A stretch of 47,486 nt of DNA, from contig CAAGAN010000017.1 in the NCBI GenBank assembly GCA_900767825.1, forward strand, positions 1 through 47,486, written 5' to 3'. The DNA comes from Bacilli bacterium. Lineage in GTDB: Bacteria > Bacillota_I > Bacilli_A > RFN20 > CAG-826. Positions 25,722 to 33,744 of this stretch are shown here, piece by piece (position 1 is the first letter of the stretch; every line of letters starts with the position of its first letter). The notes under the pieces were generated by a model. It did no database searches, had not been told where the DNA came from, and worked only from the letters and a program-made list of their open reading frames with translations. Position numbers and translations under genes: made by a program.

Positions 25722-26246
25722 ATGAATCAAATTAATATTTCGTTTCCTTCAAATTATAAAGGCAAGGTAAAAGATAAATTAAGCGTCAAGTCTAATTCAG
25801 TTATCTTTTCTTTTTCAATTGGACTAGTCTTATTGGCAATAGGATTATATCTATTTTTAAGAGATAAAGTTACGACGCTTGCCCAAAGTCCTATTATCCC
25901 AATACTAGGATTTATCTTGATATTTATGGGCATTTTAATAATGTTAACATCTCCATTTATTGGATTATTCAAGGGATATAACAAATATCTAAAAGGGAAT
26001 ATTGATATTAATCTAACTAAGAATGAATCTATTTCTTTTCCTTATTATTCCTATAGGATTTATTCATATAAATTCGAATCTAACGGTAATCTAAATAACA
26101 TTGCTAGACTAAGAAGGGTATACGCATTGACATTAGAAAAAGGAAAGATGCTATATATACCTATTAATATATTATCTAAGGAATCGGTCTCTATTTTGGA
26201 TGATATGGTTTCTATCTATAACAAGAAAGTAACAATTTCTAAATAG
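25722..26246 (+). CDS. YcxB-like small membrane protein
   Basis: About 174 residues starting MNQINISFPSNYKG. A short cytoplasmic N-terminus is followed by two hydrophobic helices (about 28-48 and 60-83, VIFSFSIGLVLLAIGLYLFL and the segment after PIIPILGF) and a 90-residue beta-rich soluble C-terminal domain ending ILDDMVSIYNKK. This order is that of YcxB-type proteins in Firmicutes. A TTG start at 25695 would lengthen it by 9 residues but lies in the promoter spacer, so the ATG is used. Neither start has a ribosome site. Function unknown. Confidence 0.6.
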   Translation: MNQINISFPSNYKGKVKDKLSVKSNSVIFSFSIGLVLLAIGLYLFLRDKVTTLAQSPIIPILGFILIFMGILIMLTSPFIGLFKGYNKYLKGNIDINLTKNESISFPYYSYRIYSYKFESNGNLNNIARLRRVYALTLEKGKMLYIPINILSKESVSILDDMVSIYNKKVTISK

Positions 26247-26314
26247 GATTAATAACTATTTTTTGACTAAAATATCGATTTATTGACTAAATTAGTTCTA
26301 AATTCCTTTTTTGT

Positions 26315-26343
26315 TTGTTAAAAGTTGTTTCTTGTATCATAAT
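26315..26343 (+). promoter_or_regulatory. Promoter of the N-acetylhexosamine-kinase-like gene
   Basis: TTGTTA (26315-26320), 17-nt spacer, CATAAT (26338-26343), about 30 nt before the ATG; the ribosome site AGGAAGG lies between. Confidence 0.55.
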
Positions 26344-26373
26344 TGCAATTGTCGCTCCTAGGAAGGTAATTTC

Positions 26374-27486
26374 ATGAAACAAATAAGCAAAGAAAAATTG
26401 TTAGATGCAATTTCTAAATTTGATTTTAAAGGGGAATTAATCCATTACGAATTAAACACAATTGGTCATATTAACGAAACATATTTTTTAACATTCAAGG
26501 AAAATGATGGCAAAGAAACTAGATACATCCTTCAACGTATCAATATCGATGTCTTCCCAAATGCCAAAGAATTAATGGCTAACATCGAAAATGTCACCAA
26601 ATTCCTCCGCAAGAAAGTCCTCTCTAGGGGAGGGGATCCAAAAAGGGAATGTCTAGAATTAATCCATACCTTGGACGAAAAACCTTATTATGTCGATGAT
26701 AACCATAATTTCTATCGCGGCTATGTATTTATCGATCCTAGTGTCTGCTATTGCTCAATTGATAATAAAGAAGTATTCAAGCAGGCAGGAATTGCCTTTG
26801 GTTCTTTCCAAAATGATTTAGCAGATTATCCTTCCTCAACCTTATTTGAAACAATTCCTGATTTCCATAATACCCATAAAAGGATGGAAACCTTCCTATC
26901 TATATTAAATAAGGATAAGGTAAATCGTGCCTCTAGTTGTGAAGATACAATAAAAGGATATCTAGACAATAAAGAATATGCCGAGATTTTCTTTGACCTA
27001 GATAAAGCCAAATACCCATTAAGAGTTACCCATAACGATACCAAATTAAATAATGTCTTATTCGATGGGGAAGGCAAGCATGCAATATGCGTCATTGATT
27101 TAGATACAGTCATGCCCGGATATGCGATGAATGATTTCGGCGACGCGATTAGATTTGGTGCTAATTATGCTGGCGAAGATGAAAAGGATTTATCCAAAGT
27201 TGGATTAAATCTAGAATATTTCAAGTCTTTTGCAGAAGGATTCCTCTCTAAATGTGGTTCTTCTTTGACTAAAGACGAAATAAGTTACCTCCCATATGGA
27301 GCGATGATCATGACTTATGAATGCGGTTTACGTTTCCTAAGCGATTTTCTAGATGGGGATAATTATTTTAGGATTGAATATGAAGATCATAATTTAGTAA
27401 GGGCCAAAGACCAACTTGCTTTGTTCATGGATATGAAAAAGAAGAAGGTCGAGATGGATAAAATAATTGCTGACTTAATTAAATAG
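26374..27486 (+). CDS. APH-fold kinase, N-acetylhexosamine 1-kinase-like
   Basis: 370-residue aminoglycoside-phosphotransferase-fold kinase. The catalytic loop is THNDTKLNNVLFD (His220, Asp222, Asn227) and the metal-binding loop is VIDLDTVMPGYAMNDFGD (Asp242/Asp244). The IDLDTVMPG form and the N-terminal INETYFLTF are typical of NahK, which phosphorylates N-acetylgalactosamine or N-acetylglucosamine at C1 in host-glycan salvage. The usual partners (lacto-N-biose phosphorylase and the GalM/GalT-type genes) are absent here, so the precise hexosamine is uncertain. It has its own promoter and AGGAAGG ribosome site. A homoserine-kinase-like role is less likely given the motif form. Confidence 0.75.
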   Translation: MKQISKEKLLDAISKFDFKGELIHYELNTIGHINETYFLTFKENDGKETRYILQRINIDVFPNAKELMANIENVTKFLRKKVLSRGGDPKRECLELIHTLDEKPYYVDDNHNFYRGYVFIDPSVCYCSIDNKEVFKQAGIAFGSFQNDLADYPSSTLFETIPDFHNTHKRMETFLSILNKDKVNRASSCEDTIKGYLDNKEYAEIFFDLDKAKYPLRVTHNDTKLNNVLFDGEGKHAICVIDLDTVMPGYAMNDFGDAIRFGANYAGEDEKDLSKVGLNLEYFKSFAEGFLSKCGSSLTKDEISYLPYGAMIMTYECGLRFLSDFLDGDNYFRIEYEDHNLVRAKDQLALFMDMKKKKVEMDKIIADLIK

Positions 27487-27531
27487 TTAATATTACTTAA
27501 CTTTATTTGATTGTAGTAGTATCCTTTTCCT

Positions 27532-28332
27532 ATGGATGCTTTAGGAACTTCAATTTTCTCATTAACAATAATATTCGCCGCAACTACACTTGGTTCGGCT
27601 TTAGTCTTCTTTTTCAGGAAGAATTTTTCTGATAAGATTGGCAACATAATAATCGGATTAGCATCTGGAATTATGATTTCCGCTTCTATTTTTGGTCTAC
27701 TTTTACCTTCAATGGAAGAAGCTAGAAAAAGTAGCTATTTGCCTTCTTATTTAAGTTTTATTCCAACATTAACAGGATTTATATTGGGCGGATTTATTCT
27801 TTATTTAATGGATAAGCTCATCCCTCATTTGCACTTAAGTTCAAACGAAGAAGAAGGACCGAGATCTAGTTTATCTAGGAATGCCAAATTCTTCCTTGCT
27901 GTCACTATCCATAATATTCCTGAAGGAATTTCAGTTGGTTTAGCTTGCGGACTTGCCCTTGCTAATCCTAATGATGTTACCTTTATCGGGGCTGCTTTAG
28001 CATTAGCTATAGGCATAGCAATCCAAAACTTCCCTGAAGGGGCTGCTGTTTCTATCCCTTTATTAGAAGAAGGGGTATCTAAACCAAAAGCTTTCCTATT
28101 GGGTGCAGCTTCAGGTGTAGTTGAGCCTATATTTGGCTTATTGACTGTATTTATCTCTTCTTATCTAGGTGCAACTCTTCCATATTTACTTGCCTTTGCG
28201 GCAGGTGCAATGATTTATGTAACAATCGATGAATTACTGCCTGAAGCAAGAAAAGGAAATTATGTCCATTACGGGCTTTGGTCATTTATGATTGGCTTTG
28301 CAATTATGATGGTTCTAGAAATGGCTTTATAG
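27532..28332 (+). CDS. ZIP-family divalent metal transporter
   Basis: 266 residues with eight predicted membrane helices. The two metal-site motifs HNIPEG (127-132, helix 4) and QNFPEG (165-170, helix 5) are those of ZupT-type ZIP carriers; an acidic/His loop (HLHLSSNEEEG, 99-109) lies between helices 3 and 4 as in the family. It imports Zn2+, possibly also Fe2+ or Mn2+. Start ATG 27532; no clear ribosome site, and a possible TTACTT / TAGTAT promoter (27493-27522) ends 9 nt before it. Next to an iron-sulfur-rich redox block, iron supply would make sense but is not shown. Confidence 0.88.
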   Translation: MDALGTSIFSLTIIFAATTLGSALVFFFRKNFSDKIGNIIIGLASGIMISASIFGLLLPSMEEARKSSYLPSYLSFIPTLTGFILGGFILYLMDKLIPHLHLSSNEEEGPRSSLSRNAKFFLAVTIHNIPEGISVGLACGLALANPNDVTFIGAALALAIGIAIQNFPEGAAVSIPLLEEGVSKPKAFLLGAASGVVEPIFGLLTVFISSYLGATLPYLLAFAAGAMIYVTIDELLPEARKGNYVHYGLWSFMIGFAIMMVLEMAL

Positions 28333-28341
28333 CCGTTTTTT
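28323..28341 (+). terminator. Terminator of the ZIP transporter gene
   Basis: GGCT (28323-28326), loop TTAT and AGCC (28331-28334), then GTTTTTT. The stem is short; the stop codon of the ZIP gene (28330-28332) lies inside it. Confidence 0.5.
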
Positions 28342-28356
28342 ATTATGTAAATACCT

Positions 28357-28370
28357 TGGAAGCGGTTTCA
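28357..28370. promoter_or_regulatory. cre-like catabolite control site upstream of rex
   Basis: TGGAAGCGGTTTCA matches TGWAANCGNTNWCA at 13 of 14 positions (the mismatch is G at position 3). It lies 35 nt upstream of the -35 box of rex, a position compatible with activation rather than repression by CcpA. Confidence 0.55.
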
Positions 28371-28404
28371 GTAACGATATATCGGTAAAAATATACTTAA
28401 ACTA

Positions 28405-28433
28405 TTTACAATTGTTTTTCAAATCGTTAATGT
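28405..28433 (+). promoter_or_regulatory. Promoter of rex-adhE
   Basis: TTTACA (28405-28410), 17 nt, TAATGT (28428-28433). TTATCGGTAA (28435-28444), a near-palindrome, covers the predicted start of transcription, and a related ATATCGGTAA (28379-28388) lies upstream, so the region may hold two operator copies. No classical Rex palindrome (TTGTGAA-N4-TTCACAA) is visible. Confidence 0.45.
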
Positions 28434-28477
28434 TTTATCGGTAACTTGAAAGAGTTAAGAAAGGAGAGAAAAAGAAT

Positions 28478-29122
28478 ATGAAAACATTCTCCATGAATCA
28501 ACTAGGCAGATATCCAATCTACCTGAAATACTTCAAGGAATTATCAGATGAAGGAGTGGAGACAATTTCTTCCCCTCGCATTGCTGCCAAACTTGGCTAT
28601 AGCGAGGAACAAGTAAGGAAGGATCTCCAAAATGTCTCGCTAGAACCAGGACGTCCTAAAAAAGGTAGGTCATTAAAGCAACTTATCGAAGACATAGAGA
28701 CTTTCCTAGGTTATAGAGATTCTACTTCAGCCGTAGTAATTGGAGTTGGTCATCTTGGCCAAGCCCTTCTAAATTTCCCTTCCTTCAAGCAAATGGGGTT
28801 AGAGATACTAGCTGGGTTTGATACGAATACTAGCCTAGTAGGAACTAGCATCGGAGGAAAGCGTATCTTCTCTCTTAATGAACTCAAGACTATGTTGCCA
28901 AGGTTAAACGCCCATATTGCAATCATTACTGTTCCAGCTAGCGTGGCCCAGGAAGTTTGCGACCTTGCCATCTCTAGCGGTGCCAAGGCTTTATGGAATT
29001 TTGCCCCAACACATCTAGATGTCCCAAGTAACATTGTTGTTGAGAATGTTAATCTTGCCTCATCTCTTGCCGTTTTGTCTCATAGACTCAACATCGCTTT
29101 AGCCAAACAGGAGGAAAAATAA
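28478..29122 (+). CDS. rex: Redox-sensing transcriptional repressor Rex
   Basis: 214 residues, the usual length. The winged-helix domain is residues 1-80, with ISSPRIAAKLGYSEEQVRKDLQ as recognition region. A Rossmann domain follows, with VVIGVGHLGQALL (GxGxxG), an FDTN acidic end of the second strand that selects NAD(H), and the C-terminal domain-swapping helix SSLAVLSHRLNIALAKQ. Rex binds its operators when NADH/NAD is low and leaves them when NADH accumulates. It is encoded directly before adhE, its classical target, with the adhE ATG overlapping its stop by 1 nt. AAAGGAGAG precedes the ATG. Confidence 0.93.
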   Translation: MKTFSMNQLGRYPIYLKYFKELSDEGVETISSPRIAAKLGYSEEQVRKDLQNVSLEPGRPKKGRSLKQLIEDIETFLGYRDSTSAVVIGVGHLGQALLNFPSFKQMGLEILAGFDTNTSLVGTSIGGKRIFSLNELKTMLPRLNAHIAIITVPASVAQEVCDLAISSGAKALWNFAPTHLDVPSNIVVENVNLASSLAVLSHRLNIALAKQEEK

Positions 29123-31761
29123 TGGCTACCATTAAAGAAACTAAACTTTCACCAGAAGAAGCTAAACAAGCCGCTATCAAGGAAGTTGATGAATTAGTCA
29201 AGAAAGGTCTTAAGGCCCTAGACGATTTCGCTTCCTATGATCAAGAAAAGATTGATTATATCGTCGCTAAGATGTCTGTTGCCGGACTTGATCACCACGG
29301 TATCTTAGCCCGTAAAGCTATCGAAGAAACCCATAGAGGTGTCTTTGAAGACAAGGCTACTAAGAATTTGTTTGCTTGCGAATATATCGTTAATAACATG
29401 CGCCACCTAAAGACTGTTGGAATCATTAAAGATGACCCAGTCACCGGTATTACCGAAATTGCTGAACCGGTTGGTGTTATCTGCGGCGTCACCCCAGTTA
29501 CTAACCCAACTTCAACAGTAATCTTCAAATCTCTTATTGCTATCAAGACCAGAAACCCAATAATCTTCGGTTTCCATCCAAAGGCACAAGAATGCTCCAA
29601 GGCTGCCGCCATTGTCATGAGAGATGCTGCTATTGCAGCTGGTGCCCCAGAAAACTGCATTCAATGGATTGAACATCCTTCAATGGATGCCACTAGTGCC
29701 TTAATGAATCACCCAGGAATCGCTACTATTCTTGCAACTGGCGGTAATGCCATGGTCAAGGCTGCTTATAGCTGCGGCAAACCTGCTTTAGGTGTCGGGG
29801 CTGGCAATGTCCCTTGCTATATCGATAGAAGTGCCGATATCCCTGAAACTGTCAATGACGTTGTCTTATCCAAATCATTTGATAACGGCATGATTTGTGC
29901 TTCCGAATCTGCTGTCTTTATTGATGAACCAATCTATAAAGAAACAGTCGAGATGTTTAAGAAATATCGCGTCTATTTTGCTTCTAAAGAAGAAAAGAGG
30001 ATGCTAGAGAAATACATGTTCGGCGTCAATAAGGGAGATGCTAATGTCGATCAAGCTAGACTTAATGCCGATGTCGCTGGCATGTCTGCTTATAACATTG
30101 CTAAGAATGCCGGATTTGAAATTCCAGCCACTTGCCAAATAATCGCTGTCAATTGCTCTGAAGTAGGTGTTTCTGAACCTATGTCTAGAGAAAAGCTTTC
30201 ACCAGTCTTATCCGTCTATAAAGTCAAAGACTATAACGAAGGATTTGAAATGTGCGAAAAGATGCTTGAATTCGGTGGACTTGGACATTCTGCTGCGATT
30301 CACTGCAAAGAACAAGCCATGTCTGATGCCTTTGGCGATAAAGTCAAAGCCATCCGTATCATCTGGAATTCCCCATCTACCTTCGGTGGAATCGGTAATG
30401 TCTATAACTCCTTCTTACCTTCATTGACACTAGGCTGCGGTTCTTATGGCCATAACTCTGTTGCTGGTAACGTAAGTGCCATCAATTTGCTTAACATCAA
30501 GCGCGTAGGAAAAAGGAGAAACACCATGCAATGGTTTAAAGTACCACAAAAGATTTATTTTGAACGTAATTCCATCCAATACCTCCGCTCTGCTAAAGAT
30601 GTCGGCAAGGTATTCATTGTCACCGACCACTCCATGGTTGAACTTGGCTTCTTAAACAAGATCATCGATGAATTGAATCAAAGAAGAAACCCAGTCACCT
30701 ATCAACTATTCGCCGAAGTCGAACCAGATCCAGATATCACAACTGTTAGACGTGGTGTCGAATTGATGAAGCAATTTGCCCCTGATACCATTATTGCCCT
30801 TGGTGGTGGTAGTGCCATGGATGCTGCTAAAGGTATGTGGATATTCTATGAACATCCAGAAGTCAATTTCGATGACTTGAAGCAAAAATTCATGGATATC
30901 AGAAAGAGAGCCTTCAAATATCCTGAACTAGGAAGAAAGAGCAAGCTCATCTGCATCCCAACAACTTCCGGAACTGGATCAGAAGTCACTCCATTTGCCG
31001 TTATCTCAGATAAGAAGAACCTCAAGAAATATCCATTGACTGACTATTCTCTTACCCCAAGCATTGCTATAGTTGACCCGGAATTTACAACTAACATCCC
31101 AGCTAAATCTACTGCCTACACCGGTATGGACGTCCTTACCCATGCTATCGAAGCCTATACTTCCGTCATGGCTAGTGATTATACCGATGGATTAGCTCTA
31201 GAAGCCATTAAGCTTGTATTTACCTATCTCCCACGTGCAGTTAAAGATGGTAGACATGACTTAAAGGCTAGGGAAAAGATGCATAATGCCGCTACTATTG
31301 CTGGTATGGCATTCGCTAATGCTTTCCTTGGAATCACTCACTCCATCGCCCATAAGATGGGTGCTGAATTCCATACAATACACGGACAGACATGCGCAAT
31401 CTTGCTTCCACATGTCATTAAATATAACGGTACCCAACCAACAAAACTCTCCGTCTGGCCAAAATATGAAGAATATCAATGTGACCAGAAGTACCTTGAA
31501 ATCTGCCGTACCCTTGGCTTAAAAGCCTCTACTCCAGAAGAAGCTACATTAGTTTTGTCTAAGGCTGTTATGGATTTAGGTAAGGAAATTGGCATCGATA
31601 TGAATTTTGCCTCCCTAATCCCTGATGAAGAAGTGTATAATTCTAAATTGGAGGAAATAGGATACCTTGCCTATGAGGATCAATGCACCCCAGCCAACCC
31701 AAGGGAACCCCTTGTCGAGGACATGATCCAAATCATGAAGGATGCCTATAAAGGTAATTAA
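29122..31761 (+). CDS. adhE: Bifunctional acetaldehyde-CoA/alcohol dehydrogenase
   Basis: 879 residues. Residues 1-440 form the CoA-acylating aldehyde dehydrogenase, with TPVTNPTSTVIFKSL, GAGNVPCYID and catalytic Cys259 in FDNGMICASES. After a linker, about 460-870 form the iron-dependent alcohol dehydrogenase, with GGGSAMDAAKGMW, TTSGTGSEVTPFAVI and metal-binding His residues in HAIEAYTS and HSIAHKMG. It turns acetyl-CoA into ethanol and reoxidises two NADH. Codons are strongly biased towards C-ending forms relative to most other genes here, suggesting high expression. Downstream the [2Fe-2S] gene begins at its stop codon. Confidence 0.96.
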   Translation: MATIKETKLSPEEAKQAAIKEVDELVKKGLKALDDFASYDQEKIDYIVAKMSVAGLDHHGILARKAIEETHRGVFEDKATKNLFACEYIVNNMRHLKTVGIIKDDPVTGITEIAEPVGVICGVTPVTNPTSTVIFKSLIAIKTRNPIIFGFHPKAQECSKAAAIVMRDAAIAAGAPENCIQWIEHPSMDATSALMNHPGIATILATGGNAMVKAAYSCGKPALGVGAGNVPCYIDRSADIPETVNDVVLSKSFDNGMICASESAVFIDEPIYKETVEMFKKYRVYFASKEEKRMLEKYMFGVNKGDANVDQARLNADVAGMSAYNIAKNAGFEIPATCQIIAVNCSEVGVSEPMSREKLSPVLSVYKVKDYNEGFEMCEKMLEFGGLGHSAAIHCKEQAMSDAFGDKVKAIRIIWNSPSTFGGIGNVYNSFLPSLTLGCGSYGHNSVAGNVSAINLLNIKRVGKRRNTMQWFKVPQKIYFERNSIQYLRSAKDVGKVFIVTDHSMVELGFLNKIIDELNQRRNPVTYQLFAEVEPDPDITTVRRGVELMKQFAPDTIIALGGGSAMDAAKGMWIFYEHPEVNFDDLKQKFMDIRKRAFKYPELGRKSKLICIPTTSGTGSEVTPFAVISDKKNLKKYPLTDYSLTPSIAIVDPEFTTNIPAKSTAYTGMDVLTHAIEAYTSVMASDYTDGLALEAIKLVFTYLPRAVKDGRHDLKAREKMHNAATIAGMAFANAFLGITHSIAHKMGAEFHTIHGQTCAILLPHVIKYNGTQPTKLSVWPKYEEYQCDQKYLEICRTLGLKASTPEEATLVLSKAVMDLGKEIGIDMNFASLIPDEEVYNSKLEEIGYLAYEDQCTPANPREPLVEDMIQIMKDAYKGN

Positions 31762-32018
31762 TGGAAAAAGTCGAAGTTTCTATCTGCGTCGGAAGTTCTT
31801 GTCATTTAAAGGGATCTCGCGATGTAATTGAAGAAGCTAGAAACCAAATAATGCGTTTCGGGCTTAACGATAAAGTTGAATTGAAGGCTGCGTTTTGTCT
31901 AGGCCAATGCGGTCATGATGGAGTCACGTTTAAAATTAACGGAGAAATCATCACTGGCATTACAAAAGATAAAGTTGCATCTTTGTTCGAGGATACTATC
32001 GTCCCATTAACTAAATAA
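31761..32018 (+). CDS. Thioredoxin-like [2Fe-2S] ferredoxin
   Basis: 85 residues with four Cys in the pattern ICVGSSCHLKGS ... AAFCLGQCGHDGV (Cys-x4-Cys and Cys-x3-Cys), the cluster signature of the NuoE/HydC thioredoxin-like [2Fe-2S] fold. Stand-alone copies of this kind often occur beside [FeFe] hydrogenases and may pass electrons to them. ATG overlaps the adhE stop by 1 nt. A strong terminator lies directly after it. Confidence 0.83.
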   Translation: MEKVEVSICVGSSCHLKGSRDVIEEARNQIMRFGLNDKVELKAAFCLGQCGHDGVTFKINGEIITGITKDKVASLFEDTIVPLTK

Positions 32019-32023
32019 TTAAT

Positions 32024-32054
32024 AAGGTGGCGAATTTATTCGCTGCCTTATTTT
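32024..32054 (+). terminator. Terminator/attenuator between the ferredoxin and hydrogenase genes
   Basis: AAGGTGGCGAAT (32024-32035) pairs with ATTCGCTGCCTT (32038-32049) with two wobble pairs, followed by ATTTTCTTT. It splits rex-adhE-ferredoxin from the hydrogenase genes, leaving only about 17 nt before the next ATG, so the latter depend on read-through or on a promoter upstream inside the ferredoxin gene. Confidence 0.7.
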
Positions 32055-32070
32055 CTTTCTAGGTGAATTT

Positions 32071-33744
32071 ATGCATGTATTAACAAGTAGAGAAAATGAT
32101 TGCCGCAGCTGCTATAAATGTATTAGACACTGTCCAACCAAATCAATTTCGTTCCATGATGGGCAAGCTTCCATCATCTTTGATGAATGTGTTCTTTGCG
32201 GGAGGTGTTTTTCTATTTGCCCCCAATCTTGCAAAGTAATTAGGGATGATAAGCAAAAAGCCCTCGATTTAATTAAAAACAATAGGTGTATTGCTTCAAT
32301 TGCCCCTTCATTTAGTTCTTCTTACCATGGGGTTTCTTTCGAAAGCCTAAAGAAAGCCTTGCTGGAACTAGGCTTTATTGATGCAGAAGAAACTGCTATC
32401 GGGGCTACGATTATAAAGAAGCAATATGATGAATATTGTTTAGATCCAAGCCATGACGTAATTATCTCTACTTGTTGTCATAGCATTAATTTATTAATAG
32501 AAAAGCATTACCCATCATTATCTAATTGCTTGGCTCCATTTTTGTCTCCAATGCAAGCCCATTCTTTTGATATCAAGAAAAGATATCCTGATGCAAAAGT
32601 AATATTCATCGGACCTTGCATTGCGAAAAAAGATGAAGCCGATAGATATAAAAACCCTGATTGCGTCCTAACTTTCCTTGAACTAGATGAATTATTCGCT
32701 TCTAATAATATTAAAGTAGAGGCAAAGGAAGGGAATAAAGAAGAACATTCAAAAGCTAGGCTATTCCCGATTGAAGGAGGGATATTGAGCACGATGGAGA
32801 AATCTTCTCCTTCTAGGCAATATCTATCTTTCTCTGGTATGGATGAATGTATAGAAGTACTTGAAAACATTGCTAAAGGAGACGTCCATAATTGCTTTAT
32901 CGAGATGTCTAGCTGCGAAGGTAGCTGTATCAATGGACCTGCTATTGAAAAAGATAAGAAGGCTTTGGTATCTTCTATTTTGGAAATCAAGTCCAATGCC
33001 GGGAAACTTGATTTCAAGACAAACGAATACAAAAAGGACGAACTAACGAAGAAATTTACTCCTATCTCGCTTCCTGAGGCTAATTTTAGCGAGTCTCAAA
33101 TCCAAGAAGTCCTATTTAAATTAGGCAAATATACCAAAAAGGACGAACTAAACTGTGCTTCTTGCGGTTATCCTACCTGCAAAGAAAAGGCGAAAGCTGT
33201 CTTAATGGGCAAGGCTAATCTAGAGATGTGCCTTCCTTTCTTAATGGAAAAGGCCAAATCGTTTAATGAAGATATAATCGAGAATACTCCAAATGGGATT
33301 GTCGTTACTGATGAAAATCTAGATATCCAGTTGGTAAATCCTTCATTATGCTCATTGCTAAATATCAGATCTAGCGATGTAATCGGAAAAAATATTGATA
33401 CAATCTTACCTAGCGAATTATTTGCTCTTGCTCTAGGCAATGTCCCAACTAGATGTGCCCATATCACATTGGAGAAATATAATCTCTTCGTCGAGGCTTC
33501 TATTTCTTATGATTCTAAATATAAATCGGTAATGGGGATATTTAGGGACCGTACCCAGACTCACCTTGAACATGAACGTAGGCTAAATGATGCAAAACAA
33601 ACAGAAAAGATAACTAGGGAAGTCATCGAAAAGAATATGAGGGCGGTCCAAGAAATTGCCCAGTTACTAGGCGAATCGGCTGCCAACACCAAAATTGCCC
33701 TTACAAATTTAGCAAAGACTATCGATAAAGAAGATGGAAAGTAA
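32071..33744 (+). CDS. Sensory-type [FeFe] hydrogenase with PAS domain (group C-like)
   Basis: 557 residues. Two [4Fe-4S] sites at the N-terminus (CRSCYKCIRHCP and CVLCGRCFSICP) lead to an H-cluster domain retaining its three motifs: STCCHS (about residue 134, in place of TSCCPxW), IGPCIAKKDE (about 180) and EMSSCEGSC (about 280). A further Cys-rich Fe-S module, CASCGYPTCKEKAKAVL, is at about 362-378, then a PAS domain (ENTPNGIVVTDENLDIQLVNPS..., about 400-500) and a helical tail. This architecture is that of putative H2-sensing HydS proteins, thought to signal redox or H2 state rather than to catalyse bulk turnover. The next gene, a SpoIIE-type phosphatase, overlaps its end by 11 nt and is the likely output. 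Ribosome site AGGTG. The maturases HydE/F/G are not in this window. Confidence 0.85.
   Translation: MHVLTSRENDCRSCYKCIRHCPTKSISFHDGQASIIFDECVLCGRCFSICPQSCKVIRDDKQKALDLIKNNRCIASIAPSFSSSYHGVSFESLKKALLELGFIDAEETAIGATIIKKQYDEYCLDPSHDVIISTCCHSINLLIEKHYPSLSNCLAPFLSPMQAHSFDIKKRYPDAKVIFIGPCIAKKDEADRYKNPDCVLTFLELDELFASNNIKVEAKEGNKEEHSKARLFPIEGGILSTMEKSSPSRQYLSFSGMDECIEVLENIAKGDVHNCFIEMSSCEGSCINGPAIEKDKKALVSSILEIKSNAGKLDFKTNEYKKDELTKKFTPISLPEANFSESQIQEVLFKLGKYTKKDELNCASCGYPTCKEKAKAVLMGKANLEMCLPFLMEKAKSFNEDIIENTPNGIVVTDENLDIQLVNPSLCSLLNIRSSDVIGKNIDTILPSELFALALGNVPTRCAHITLEKYNLFVEASISYDSKYKSVMGIFRDRTQTHLEHERRLNDAKQTEKITREVIEKNMRAVQEIAQLLGESAANTKIALTNLAKTIDKEDGK

Noticed and set aside
28333..28477. Classical Rex operator upstream of rex
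   Set aside because: No TTGTGAA-N4-TTCACAA or TTGTTAA-N4-TTAACAA palindrome is found; only the TATCGGTAA elements and a lone ACAATTGT are present.
32508..33032. 174-codon minus-strand frame inside the sensory hydrogenase gene
   Set aside because: It is the complement of the H-cluster domain, with no homology and no start signals.
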